From assembly GCA_026418295.1 (NCBI GenBank), contig JAOABP010000003.1, forward strand, positions 1 through 64,000: 64,000 nucleotides of DNA, in the 5' to 3' direction. Shown here in pieces: positions 25,754-33,975 of the stretch. The position numbers and the translations under genes are program-made. The notes under the pieces were generated by a model. It worked only from the letters and a program-made list of their open reading frames with translations, did not search any database and was not told the origin of the DNA. Numbering within the stretch: position 1 is the stretch's first letter; each line of letters opens with the position of its first letter. Origin of the DNA: Caldifarciminota bacterium (GTDB taxonomy: Bacteria; Hydrothermota; Tepidihabitantia; Tepidihabitantales; Tepidihabitantaceae).

Positions 25754-26700
25754 TTTATTGCCTCCACCGCCGGGCTCGCCGGTTCTGGTGCCGGCCTGGT
25801 CAGTTCCACCAGCTCCCGGGCCCGATTGACCACTGAAGCAGGCTCGGCGGGCAGATACTTGGCATACTTCACGAGATCTGCGTCCAGAAAGAAGGTGGCG
25901 AATCGCTCGCTGACCGCTACCTTCCGGCTCTTCAGTTCCCGCACAATCTCGGTACTCGTCTGGTCAACTGCCGGAAATTCAAACCGGCGGGTAAGATAAC
26001 GCTTGACAATTTCCGAAACGGTATAATACAGCCTTTTGACCTGACCGGCACTCAGCCACTCCTCGACCGGCAGCTTTGACAGTGCCTGCAGTGCCTCGTC
26101 CCAGGGAGGTAGTTCCGGCTCCAATTCCTCCTGCCGTCGCCGGTACCGCTGCCAGAACCGCCAGCCGGAATAACCCGCAAGACCGGCGCCAATCAGTCCC
26201 AATGCAATCCAGAGCGGCAGCAGATTGGGAAAGGTGACCTGCGGCTTCAGATCATTAATATCCTGCATCCGCTCAGAAATCAGGCTCTGGACCCGGAGCG
26301 GAACGGAGTCTGAAGCCGCCAGATACATCCGGTTCTGCTGCTGATAACTGACCAGAAACGGTGCCAGCTTCCTTTCTCCGATCACAAAAACAGCCAGTGT
26401 CAGGTCATAGACATCAACCGCGGTGTCGCCACGATACTGAATATGATGTTTCTGATCCAGCACCACCACCTCATTCGGAACCGCGGGCAGCGGTGGCGAT
26501 ACCGTAAGCTCACGGGGATGATACACCCGCAACCGCAGCCGGATATGATCACCCACATTCAGCACCCTGGGTTTTTTTATCAGCTGCCACTCCACCCGCA
26601 CCGGACCGTTTTCGATTAGTTGCGGTCCTGTTGATGCTGAATCTGCCGGCAGCGAATCTGACGAAATCTGCGCCAGAATCAGAAGCAGCGCCAGCACCAT
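25750..26700 (-). CDS. DUF4381-like single-pass membrane protein of the Bat operon
   Basis: Start at ATG 26700, one base past the DUF58 stop, with AGGAGG ten bases upstream. About 316 residues: signal peptide, a periplasmic beta domain (about 35-155), one transmembrane helix (about 165-185), and a helical cytoplasmic region (LPPWDEALQALSKL, EIVKRYLTRRFEFPA). The latter pattern is characteristic of DUF4381/BatD-related proteins that sit between DUF58 and BatA genes. Likely bridges MoxR/DUF58 in the cytoplasm to the periplasmic Bat parts. Confidence 0.78.
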   Translation of the reverse strand: MVLALLLILAQISSDSLPADSASTGPQLIENGPVRVEWQLIKKPRVLNVGDHIRLRLRVYHPRELTVSPPLPAVPNEVVVLDQKHHIQYRGDTAVDVYDLTLAVFVIGERKLAPFLVSYQQQNRMYLAASDSVPLRVQSLISERMQDINDLKPQVTFPNLLPLWIALGLIGAGLAGYSGWRFWQRYRRRQEELEPELPPWDEALQALSKLPVEEWLSAGQVKRLYYTVSEIVKRYLTRRFEFPAVDQTSTEIVRELKSRKVAVSERFATFFLDADLVKYAKYLPAEPASVVNRARELVELTRPAPEPASPAVEAIK

Positions 26701-26701
26701 C

Positions 26702-27604
26702 TCAGCGATACCTCCTGGCCCGCTCGACAAAGAACCGGTGCAGCACCGGCGTAAACTCCTCCCCGGTCTGCAGCTGAACCCAGTCCACGCCGAACCGCTG
26801 AAACAGCTTCCCCATTGCCTCTCGTCTGCTGTTCATTTGCTCGCTGACATACCGCCGGGTCCGCACACTTGCAGTATTTACCAGTATCTGTCTGCCACTC
26901 TCCGCATCCTCAAACTCCAGCACTCCAAGATTAGGCAGATTCCTTTCTGCCAGGTCATTGATGCTGATCACAATCAGATCATGCTTACGGCTTACTATTC
27001 CGAGTGATTTCTCGATCCGCTCCGGGTTGAACCCCGGTCCGAGCAGATCCGAAATCAGAAACACAATCGCCCGGCGCTTGAGAATATGCATGACAAAGTT
27101 GAGCGCGGTTACCGGTTCAGTTCCCAGTCCTGCCGGCTCGAAATACAGGATGTCCCGGACAAGCCGCAGGACATGAAACCTGCCCTTTGCCGGCGGCACA
27201 TAGCGCTCGATCCGGTCAGTAAAAAATACGAGCCCGACCTTGTCGTTGTTCCGGATGGCGGAAAATGCAAGGGTGGCACCAACAAGTGCCGCCTGCTCCA
27301 GCTTGAACTGCCCTCTGGTCCCGAACCGGTTTGATCCCGAGGCATCCACCAGCAGCATCACCAGCAGTTCCCGCTCCTCAGCAAACTGCTTGACAAACGG
27401 CTTGCCAAACCTGGCGGTCAGGCTCCAGTCAATCGTCCGGACATCATCTCCGGGCAGATACTCCCGGACATCCGCAAACTCCACCCCTCTTCCCTTGAAA
27501 CTGGAACGGTAATCGCCGGCAAAGATCGTATTGACCAGCCTCTTGGTCCTGATCTCAACCTGCCGGATTCTGCTCAGCTCAACCCGCGCAGCCGTCCGGT
27601 TCAT
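26702..27604 (-). CDS. DUF58 protein (VWA-like)
   Basis: 300 residues. The DUF58 signature GRGVEFADVREYLPGDDVRTIDW is split by a short turn and near complete; a degenerate VWA fold follows (VDASGS, FLISDLLGPGF). DUF58 proteins are encoded next to moxR and the Bat genes across bacteria and are presumed cytoplasmic partners of the MoxR AAA+ ATPase. Confidence 0.92.
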   Translation of the reverse strand: MNRTAARVELSRIRQVEIRTKRLVNTIFAGDYRSSFKGRGVEFADVREYLPGDDVRTIDWSLTARFGKPFVKQFAEERELLVMLLVDASGSNRFGTRGQFKLEQAALVGATLAFSAIRNNDKVGLVFFTDRIERYVPPAKGRFHVLRLVRDILYFEPAGLGTEPVTALNFVMHILKRRAIVFLISDLLGPGFNPERIEKSLGIVSRKHDLIVISINDLAERNLPNLGVLEFEDAESGRQILVNTASVRTRRYVSEQMNSRREAMGKLFQRFGVDWVQLQTGEEFTPVLHRFFVERARRYR

Positions 27605-27636
27605 CGCCCGCAGCCCTCAAATCTTGATTTTCCGGT

Positions 27637-28635
27637 TTATGGCACCTCCACCCCTTCCAGCACCCGCCGGATGATGTCATCAGTGGTCAGCTCCTCCGCC
27701 TCCGCCTCATAGGTCAGGATGATCCGGTGGCGCAGGACATCGTAAGCCAGCTCCTTGATGTCCTCAGGGATGACAAACCCCCGCCGTTTGAGAAATGCCA
27801 GCGCCCGTGCCGAACTCAGCAGATAGATTGACGCCCGTGGTGATGCACCGTAGCGGACGAGCGGTGCCAGATCGGCAAGGTTGTGCTCCTTCGGAAAACG
27901 GGTGGCAAAGACCAGATTCAGGATGTAATCCTTGAGCTTCTCATCCACATAAATCTTTGTGCACAGCTCCCGGGCGCGGAGAATGGTCGGGATGTCAACC
28001 ACCGGTTCGGTCTTCGGCTCCGCCCCCTTTGTCATCCGCTCAACAATCTGCTTCTCCTCCTCCTTGGTCGGATAACCAACCTTCAGCTTCAGGAGAAACC
28101 GGTCCGCCTGTGCCTCAGGCAGGGGATAGGTTCCCTCCTGCTCAATCGGGTTCTGGGTTGCCAGCACCAGGAACGGCTCATCCAGCCTGAAGGTCTGCTC
28201 GCCGATTGTTACCTGCCGTTCCTGCATCGCCTCCAGCAGTGCGCTCTGCACCTTCGGCGGTGCCCGGTTGATCTCATCTGCGAGCACAAAATTGGCAAAC
28301 ACCGGACCCTTGCGCGCAGTAAACTCACCGGTGCGCTGATTGTAAATCTGGGTGCCGATGATATCGGCCGGCAGCAGGTCGGGTGTAAACTGAATCCGCT
28401 GGAACCGGGCGCTGATTGCGCCCGCCAGACTCTTGACCGCATAGGTCTTGGCAAGACCCGGCACACCCTCAATCAGAATATGCCCGTTTGCCAAGAGCCC
28501 GACCAGCAGCCTTTCTACGAGATACTTCTGACCGACGATAACTTTACCAATCTCCGCTGTCAGCGCCTGGACAAACAGGCTCTCCCGCTCTATCTCCTCG
28601 TGAATTCGTCTGATATCATCCTTCAATTCAGCCAT
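27637..28635 (-). CDS. moxR: MoxR-type AAA+ ATPase
   Basis: 332 residues: Walker A-type loop GVPGLAKTYAVKSLA, Walker B VLADEINRAPPKVQ, sensor 1 ATQNPIEQEGTYPLPEAQ and an arginine-finger-containing lid. The Walker A reads GVPGLAKT. It is a chaperone-like ATPase that acts on VWA proteins. First gene of an eight-gene operon (moxR, DUF58, DUF4381-like, batA, batB, batC, batD, batE) with overlaps at most junctions. AAAGGAG precedes the ATG. Confidence 0.95.
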   Translation of the reverse strand: MAELKDDIRRIHEEIERESLFVQALTAEIGKVIVGQKYLVERLLVGLLANGHILIEGVPGLAKTYAVKSLAGAISARFQRIQFTPDLLPADIIGTQIYNQRTGEFTARKGPVFANFVLADEINRAPPKVQSALLEAMQERQVTIGEQTFRLDEPFLVLATQNPIEQEGTYPLPEAQADRFLLKLKVGYPTKEEEKQIVERMTKGAEPKTEPVVDIPTILRARELCTKIYVDEKLKDYILNLVFATRFPKEHNLADLAPLVRYGASPRASIYLLSSARALAFLKRRGFVIPEDIKELAYDVLRHRIILTYEAEAEELTTDDIIRRVLEGVEVP

Positions 28636-28687
28636 AGTCTGCTCCTTTTATAGATATGATAAACCCTGAAAGATACCTTAGATTTAT

Positions 28688-28716
28688 AGACTAATCTTAT
28701 TTGCCTAAGGTTGCAA
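28688..28716 (-). promoter_or_regulatory. Possible moxR promoter overlapping a GCAACCTT motif
   Basis: Minus strand: TTGCAA (28716-28711), 17-bp spacer, TAGTCT (28693-28688), giving a leader of about 45 nt with a good ribosome binding site. The -35 is part of TTGCAACCTT, shared with the nuclease promoter at 29.8 kb. A TATAAA just downstream is an alternative -10. Confidence 0.4.
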
Positions 28717-28738
28717 GGAAAAACAACCTCAATGTCTA

Positions 28739-29737
28739 TTATATTGAAAACGCTTTCTGCAGTTCTCCTGTCTGGACGGATTTCTTTACTTTTACTTTAT
28801 AGCCTACACTCTTATTTTCGAAGTATCTTAATATTATATCTACATCTTTGCCGGATAAGCCGGACTTCTTTATATACCTGTATATATCCTCCCATGTAAT
28901 TCGAACAAAACATCTCCGCGGCTTCTGGTGCGAGCATATAATATGTTTTCCAAAATCTTTTTCGATATCATTTTCCTTTCCATCTCGCACAAGATTCACA
29001 AGATAAAAATCAAGGTTATTCTTATTCGCCACCCAAGTTCCTAACAACCAGAACCTCATCAGTTCATATTTCTGATCATGCATTATGGTCTCGAAGTCTG
29101 AATGGAAAACCTGCGTGAACCATCTACCACCTCCATTGGTGTATTTCGCTTTTGTTCTGTCAATTTTTTTGGGAATTTCTTTTTTTCCGGAAGGTGTTTT
29201 ATTCGGACTCGTCAATTTGGCCTCTATGATAATCAGGGTATTATCGTACTTAACGATAATATCAGGCTCAGAACCTCCCCTTGATTCAAACTCCCTTCTT
29301 GCGGCTTTGAGCTCCTGCCAAGTGTTGTCCTGTTCCTGGGAATATGACCAATAAATTATTTCGGGCTTTTTTCTCGTTGCCTCTAAATTGGGTATCTTAT
29401 CTTGCAAGCATGGGACAATCAGATTGTGCCTCTCCAGAAACCGGAAAACATTCCAGGTTACCGCGTCTTCACTTGTGTCCCTGCCGAGCATTATTTGCAC
29501 CCGCTTCACATTCTTTATTCTCTCAAGTAAATCATTATCCTCGGACCAGAGGAAATTATCCTTTGGATTTTCGTATTCAAAGGTTGTTGGGGAAATGTAT
29601 ATTTTATGTTCCGGGCATTTAAATTCTGGCTTCTTGGCAAAATTTACCCTCTGCCTTTCTACTTTTTGATTGCACCCCTTGACCGGGCATTCCACCTCCT
29701 TTGAGGTTATTTTTTTCTGCCTCTTCAGATCAGCCAT
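28739..29737 (-). CDS. PD-(D/E)xK-type nuclease, probable restriction endonuclease
   Basis: About 332 residues, A+T-rich. The nuclease core is visible at about 165-190: SEPDII, then a strand, then IIIEAKL (Asp...Glu-x-Lys). The N-terminus has a possible zinc site (VECPVKGC... KCPEH). Start at ATG 29737 or 29746; the GTAGG ahead fits neither perfectly. Last gene of a four-gene unit headed by a DNA methyltransferase, which supports a restriction role. Recognition sequence cannot be inferred. Confidence 0.7.
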   Translation of the reverse strand: MADLKRQKKITSKEVECPVKGCNQKVERQRVNFAKKPEFKCPEHKIYISPTTFEYENPKDNFLWSEDNDLLERIKNVKRVQIMLGRDTSEDAVTWNVFRFLERHNLIVPCLQDKIPNLEATRKKPEIIYWSYSQEQDNTWQELKAARREFESRGGSEPDIIVKYDNTLIIIEAKLTSPNKTPSGKKEIPKKIDRTKAKYTNGGGRWFTQVFHSDFETIMHDQKYELMRFWLLGTWVANKNNLDFYLVNLVRDGKENDIEKDFGKHIICSHQKPRRCFVRITWEDIYRYIKKSGLSGKDVDIILRYFENKSVGYKVKVKKSVQTGELQKAFSI

Positions 29738-29785
29738 TCCATACATTGCCTACTTCTTTTAATTAAAAACCCTGCGAAACGCAAT

Positions 29786-29813
29786 ATGATATATTAAAAT
29801 CCAAAGGTTGCAA
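29786..29813 (-). promoter_or_regulatory. Promoter of the nuclease gene containing a GCAACCTT motif
   Basis: Minus strand: TTGCAA (29813-29808), 16-bp spacer, TATCAT (29791-29786), leader of about 40 nt. It lets the nuclease be transcribed apart from the methyltransferase. Confidence 0.55.
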
Positions 29814-29827
29814 AAACAGCGTTTTAT

Positions 29828-29957
29828 TCACAATTGAACTAACTTCTGCTCGTAATCTAAGACAACAAATTTCCTGCCCTTTTGCACCACCTTATGCCCC
29901 TCCTTTTCCAAGAGTCTCTTTTGCGCCTCTGTTCCGCCCGGATATTTCTCGTTAATC
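29828..29957 (-). pseudogene. Frame-displaced C-terminus of the MGMT-like protein
   Basis: Just past the MGMT-like stop, another minus-strand frame reads VINEKYPGGTEAQKRLLE, then KEGHKVVQKGRKFVVLDYE and TGA at 29828. From recall, this matches the normal C-terminus of the small MGMT-family proteins, so the gene is broken by a frameshift at a run of six G. Confidence 0.8.
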
Positions 29958-30308
29958 ACCCCCCTGTTTTAGTGTCCGCCAGTAAGGAGTAAAATTCCGC
30001 TTGCCTTCCCTTATCATTTCCCCTGCGGCGCAGGCAGCAATAGCGGCAAAGATACCGGTGGTAATCGGACAACCGATGGTTGCCTTATGCCTCTTTGCCA
30101 GAATTTCCCGAATATAATTGATGGTGATGAGTTTCCCTTTTGGCACCATCCTCATAATCTCATCAACCTCAATCGGCGCTGGAATCACCACCGTGTCACC
30201 AACTTTTGTCCCCCATTTACCTGCCATCTTCGGCGTAATTTCAACCACCTTGGGCATACCCCTGCTATCCCTCAGTTCCTCCTGCCAGGACCTCCGCATA
30301 TTCAGCAT
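29952..30308 (-). CDS. Small MGMT-family (alkyltransferase-like) protein, frameshifted near its end
   Basis: 118 residues before a premature stop. It resembles the short MGMT-family proteins of archaea and bacteria (RSWQEELRDSRG, VPKGKLITINYIREILA, TIGCPITTGIF, TPYWRTLK). The PCHR active-site motif of true alkyltransferases is absent, so a base-flipping or DNA-binding role is more likely than repair. The reading frame breaks at six consecutive G (about 29957); the missing 42 residues continue in another frame. The ATG abuts the TAA of the upstream gene (TAAATG). Confidence 0.72.
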   Translation of the reverse strand: MLNMRRSWQEELRDSRGMPKVVEITPKMAGKWGTKVGDTVVIPAPIEVDEIMRMVPKGKLITINYIREILAKRHKATIGCPITTGIFAAIAACAAGEMIREGKRNFTPYWRTLKQGGD

Positions 30309-30893
30309 TTACCCCAGTCGTGGAGCTACATCGATATTAGCTTTAAGCAATGCCTCAACCGGATGAGTTCCGTTCATAATATCACAGAGCAAGGCAATCG
30401 CCAAGTGACTACCTTTTCTGCTGGGAAGAAGAGTAATTCCCTGCTTATTGCAAATGTTATTTAACTCCTCCTGTTTTCTTCCCGGGCGCCCGTTGAAATT
30501 CAAGTCCTCCTGCTCTAAAATCCAGTTTAGTGCGTGGAGGATATATTCAAGGGGATATCCAGGCAAACCGGAACACTCATGCTGATATTCAGCGACCACC
30601 TGTCTTACATCGTTGCCGGACCAGACTTTAATTATTGCCTCAAGGAGCTTTTTTGCCCGGTCGTGACTGGCGCAAATTTTGCCATATAAGTCAATTGCAA
30701 AGTGAGCATGTTTGGGAGTCATCGACCTTGAAGGATGAACCTGAAAAATTACCTTAACCTTGAAATCCCGCTTTGATTTTGAATTATCAGTCTTAATCAG
30801 ATACCAGCCGTTTGAAAGAGTAATTACTTCTCTAATCCTTTTTCGAAAACGGCCTCTGCCCCAGAATTCACCGACCTTTGGTTCATGTACCAT
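30309..30893 (-). CDS. Unknown protein between methyltransferase and MGMT-like gene
   Basis: 194 residues, soluble, no family recognised. The N-terminal third is beta-like and basic (GEFWGRGRFRKRIREV, KRDFKVKVIFQVHPS); the middle is helical (DRAKKLLEAIIKVWSG); a GRPGRKQEELNNICN segment follows. Its position directly after the methyltransferase (21-base gap) and before the MGMT-like gene suggests a subunit or accessory role in the same system. Confidence 0.65.
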   Translation of the reverse strand: MVHEPKVGEFWGRGRFRKRIREVITLSNGWYLIKTDNSKSKRDFKVKVIFQVHPSRSMTPKHAHFAIDLYGKICASHDRAKKLLEAIIKVWSGNDVRQVVAEYQHECSGLPGYPLEYILHALNWILEQEDLNFNGRPGRKQEELNNICNKQGITLLPSRKGSHLAIALLCDIMNGTHPVEALLKANIDVAPRLG

Positions 30894-30914
30894 TTATCTC
30901 CCCTTTTTCTATTT

Positions 30915-32537
30915 TTATTTTTTTACATCATAAATCAGCAGGTATTGGTGCACAATTTTAAGCTCTTCGCCATCGGGTTTTGGACTTATATCGCCTTGAT
31001 TATCACCGACAACAATAACAATCTCCTTTAACCACAACCGCTGATTTTTCTCAAGCAGGCTGATGATGTTTTTTGCCATCGGTTCGATGTAACCCGCAAC
31101 CCTGACATCTTTCACCTGAATAACCAGATGACCGCCAGATGCTATATGTGGTAATTGCTGTTTAATACCAGTTTCAACTACCTTTATATACCGTTCAACC
31201 TCTGCTTGAGATTTAGGTTGCTGAAGTGAATTTGCCTTAATAAACAGTAAACCAAGCTTACCCTTGATCTTCAATACTGAACCTAAGGAGTAACTGGTTT
31301 CAGGATTAATATAGACAATAAGTCGGTCTTTTGCTTCGCCATACCGTCTGAATACATTCTCATTCACTCGCTCTTCAAGTTCATCCTGCCGGAAGGACCA
31401 TACTGTGCTTGTCTCAAGTTCATTAACTTTCTTAGGGCGAAACTTTTTAAACACCCATTCGGTTGAGGTAGTAACAGAACCGACTTCGTACACTACTGTC
31501 GGTAAAGACGTTAAAACCATCGGGACCTTCTCGAAAATCGGTAAGTATTCATGCGCAAGAAGCAGAAAGTTATACTGTACACTTTTATCATACCAGAAAC
31601 CGGTAGTTTTACAGTTGTACTGACGCTTGATCACCAGCTCCTTCAACCTGAATCCGGCCCTCAGGAAAACATCAATTGTCTGAAACCCCAATGGCAGAAT
31701 GTGTTTTTTTCTTCTCGTATCACCGATTAGAATTGCACATTTGCCACCAAGTTTAAGCACCCGGAAACTTTCCTGAGCAACTTTCTCGATTTCTAAAAGA
31801 AACTCAGCGATCCCTAGGTTTGATAGGTCGCCCTCGATCTTTGAACCGTACTTTATAATCCCAGCATAAGGAGGATGAGCACAAATAAGGTCCACACTTC
31901 CATCAGGAATCCACCCTAAGTTTCTGGCATCACCAATCCGGACTTCTGGCTCAAAAGCTGACATTTTGCCAGAAAATAAATTTGAGGGCAGGTTGAAATC
32001 AAGATGTTGTTTAGTAAGCGAAACACATGCCGGATTGATATCCAGCGCAATACATCTTCTACCAAGAAGTTTAGCTTCCACTGCGGTCGTTCCGCTCCCA
32101 GCAAAATAGTCCAGCACCAAATCACCTGGCTTTGAGTATTTCAGAATCACATTTCTAGGTATATAAGGCGACCAGTTGCCTCGGTATTTGCCATTATGAG
32201 TTGCCCAATTTCCTCGCTGCTTAAAACTCCAGACTGTTGTTGTTTCCTCCCTGAAATCTTTTGGCTCCCAGCACTTTATTGATTTTTTCGATAGCACTAA
32301 TCCAGAAATATTCAGCCCATAGGATTCGATAATAATTTTTTCCAGCTGACGCAGGTTAATTCCGAAGCGCTGACCCAGTTCAGCATCCGAAACTCCATCT
32401 GTCTTTGCCTGTATAATCAACCTTTTTAACGCCTCATATCCGTGCCTACTAATTATATGCTTACCCAGACCATCGTGGACCGTATTTTGACAAATAGAAC
32501 ATTTCTGCGCTGGCTGTTTATTTTCCCGGTATGCCAT
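30915..32537 (-). CDS. Site-specific DNA methyltransferase with zinc finger and second degenerate half
   Basis: 540 residues. N-terminal zinc-finger-like CSICQ...HIISRH (about 13-35) and helix-turn-helix (about 48-70). The methyltransferase core has GNWSPYIPRN, SAM motif DYFAGSGTT (about 145) and catalytic HPPYAGIIKYG (about 225), giving N4-cytosine or N6-adenine methylation. After residue 350 a second WSFRQ segment and a domain ending LKIVHQYLLIYDV repeat the shape of the first half but lack both motifs. No ribosome binding site; the promoter leaves a leader of only about five bases. Head of the A+T-rich island. Confidence 0.85.
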   Translation of the reverse strand: MAYRENKQPAQKCSICQNTVHDGLGKHIISRHGYEALKRLIIQAKTDGVSDAELGQRFGINLRQLEKIIIESYGLNISGLVLSKKSIKCWEPKDFREETTTVWSFKQRGNWATHNGKYRGNWSPYIPRNVILKYSKPGDLVLDYFAGSGTTAVEAKLLGRRCIALDINPACVSLTKQHLDFNLPSNLFSGKMSAFEPEVRIGDARNLGWIPDGSVDLICAHPPYAGIIKYGSKIEGDLSNLGIAEFLLEIEKVAQESFRVLKLGGKCAILIGDTRRKKHILPLGFQTIDVFLRAGFRLKELVIKRQYNCKTTGFWYDKSVQYNFLLLAHEYLPIFEKVPMVLTSLPTVVYEVGSVTTSTEWVFKKFRPKKVNELETSTVWSFRQDELEERVNENVFRRYGEAKDRLIVYINPETSYSLGSVLKIKGKLGLLFIKANSLQQPKSQAEVERYIKVVETGIKQQLPHIASGGHLVIQVKDVRVAGYIEPMAKNIISLLEKNQRLWLKEIVIVVGDNQGDISPKPDGEELKIVHQYLLIYDVKK

Positions 32538-32549
32538 AAAGATAGAAAA

Positions 32550-32578
32550 ATACTAATGCATTCCAAGGTTGCTGTCAA
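32550..32578 (-). promoter_or_regulatory. Promoter of the methyltransferase operon
   Basis: Minus strand: TTGACA (32578-32573), 17-bp spacer, TAGTAT (32555-32550), 12 bases to the ATG. GCAACCTT starts directly after the -35, so a factor bound there would compete with polymerase. Confidence 0.7.
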
Positions 32579-32590
32579 TCACATATGATT

Positions 32591-33283
32591 TCAATCTGCT
32601 GGTTCCATGACAGCGCGCCGCGCGATGATGTGCGCCTGGCGGAGCGGTTCGGATAGCCGGTATCTGCTTACACAGCGCAGGACGATTCTGCCCGCCATCG
32701 CCACGCTGACTCTGTGTCCGGGTGAAACAAAGACCGGCCGGGTGTTAGCCTTTGTCCGCAGAACCAGCCCGACCGCATCGCCGAAGCGGTCCCGGATGAA
32801 ACTGAACGCCCCTTTCTCTTTTCCCGGCTCCTCATAGGAGCCGAAAAGATGGGATTTGGCACAGCCGATCGCCGGCCTGTCAAGGAGGACACCAAGATGG
32901 CTCGCAATTCCCAGCCGCCGCGGATGGGCGATCCCCTGACCGTCAAAGAGAAAAACATCCGGTTCGGTTTTGAGTTTCCTGATCGCCGCCAGCAGGACCG
33001 GACCCTCACGGAAGGAGAGAAATCCGGGAACATAGGGAAATTTCACCCTGCCCGCACAAACCACCTGCTCCACAACCGTAAACGATTTCAGGTCAAAAAC
33101 CACGACCGCAGCCACCAGCCTCTGCCCGTCTTTCTCATACGCCACATCACCACCGGCAACCAGCCTGATCTCGTCCTCATCCTTAAACTTGTCCTCCAGT
33201 ATCAGCTGCTGTGCCAGCCGGTACTGGATCAGTTCTGCTGACTGGATATCCTTCGGCAGTTCAAACCGTTTCAGAAAAGCCAT
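32591..33283 (-). CDS. nfi: Endonuclease V
   Basis: About 230 residues. Nicks DNA (and RNA) next to deaminated bases, chiefly inosine. Seen: the metal-binding Asp in GGDVAYE, the PYIP-type wedge as FPYVPGFLSFRE with its Glu, and LFDGQGIAHPRRLG(I)ASH with Asp and His. The TTG one codon upstream is not needed; ATG 33283 is chosen. Next to the A+T-rich island but with the G+C-rich codon use of the main chromosome. Confidence 0.95.
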   Translation of the reverse strand: MAFLKRFELPKDIQSAELIQYRLAQQLILEDKFKDEDEIRLVAGGDVAYEKDGQRLVAAVVVFDLKSFTVVEQVVCAGRVKFPYVPGFLSFREGPVLLAAIRKLKTEPDVFLFDGQGIAHPRRLGIASHLGVLLDRPAIGCAKSHLFGSYEEPGKEKGAFSFIRDRFGDAVGLVLRTKANTRPVFVSPGHRVSVAMAGRIVLRCVSRYRLSEPLRQAHIIARRAVMEPAD

Positions 33284-33359
33284 CAACCGTTAACCCGATA
33301 CCGCACAACCAGAGGGTACTCCTTGCATTTCCAGTTTACCACGGTAGTCTAAATATACG

Positions 33360-33941
33360 ATGCTTTACACCCTGCTGCAGCTGATCATCCTCTTTTTTGT
33401 CATCTTTGACCCGCTTCTGAGCTTTGTTGTCTTTTTCGGCGCCACCGCGGATATGAGCCCGCAGGAAAAGCGCAAAACCGCAGTTCTGGCGGTCAGCGTT
33501 GCGCTTGGCATCTCGCTCCTCTGTCTGATCTTTGGCGCGGGCCTGCTGAAGCTTTTCAATACCAACATCAACGACTTCAAGATTGCCGGCGGTATCATCC
33601 TCGGCATCCTGGGCATTCAGATGTCACTGGGCCAGGCCGGCTCCGAGCGGGTGATGGGCACGAAGAAATCGGCAAAGGCAATCGCCTCGCTCATCGCCAC
33701 CCCGCTTCTGACCGGTCCGGCATCAATCACCGCCATCATTATCAGCGTCCACGACTATGGAAGGCTGCTCACCGCCATCGCCATCCTGATTGTCCTTCTG
33801 ATCACGCTGACAATCTTTCTGCAGGCACCACGCATCACCCGCTTCACCGGCGAGACCGCGCTCCAGGTAGTCTCCACCCTGATGGGACTGATCACCCTCT
33901 CCTGGGGCATAATGTTCGTCAAGGAAGGGCTGGGCGTCTGA
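33360..33941 (+). CDS. MarC-family integral membrane protein
   Basis: 193 residues with six membrane helices and the family loops (FFVIFDPL, GGIILGILGIQM, TPLLTGPASIT). MarC (UPF0056) proteins have no agreed function despite the name. No ribosome binding site precedes the ATG (TAAATATACG), so the mRNA may be leaderless; TTGCAT at 33323 could be its -35. Confidence 0.9.
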   Translation: MLYTLLQLIILFFVIFDPLLSFVVFFGATADMSPQEKRKTAVLAVSVALGISLLCLIFGAGLLKLFNTNINDFKIAGGIILGILGIQMSLGQAGSERVMGTKKSAKAIASLIATPLLTGPASITAIIISVHDYGRLLTAIAILIVLLITLTIFLQAPRITRFTGETALQVVSTLMGLITLSWGIMFVKEGLGV

Positions 33942-33975
33942 AACCCCCTACCCTGCGCCAGGTTTCTTACGGCGT

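Noticed and set aside
28636-32590. Insertion sequence or prophage borders for the A+T-rich island
   Set aside because: No transposase, integrase or long terminal repeats; only an 8-bp motif at both ends, which also occurs at an internal promoter.
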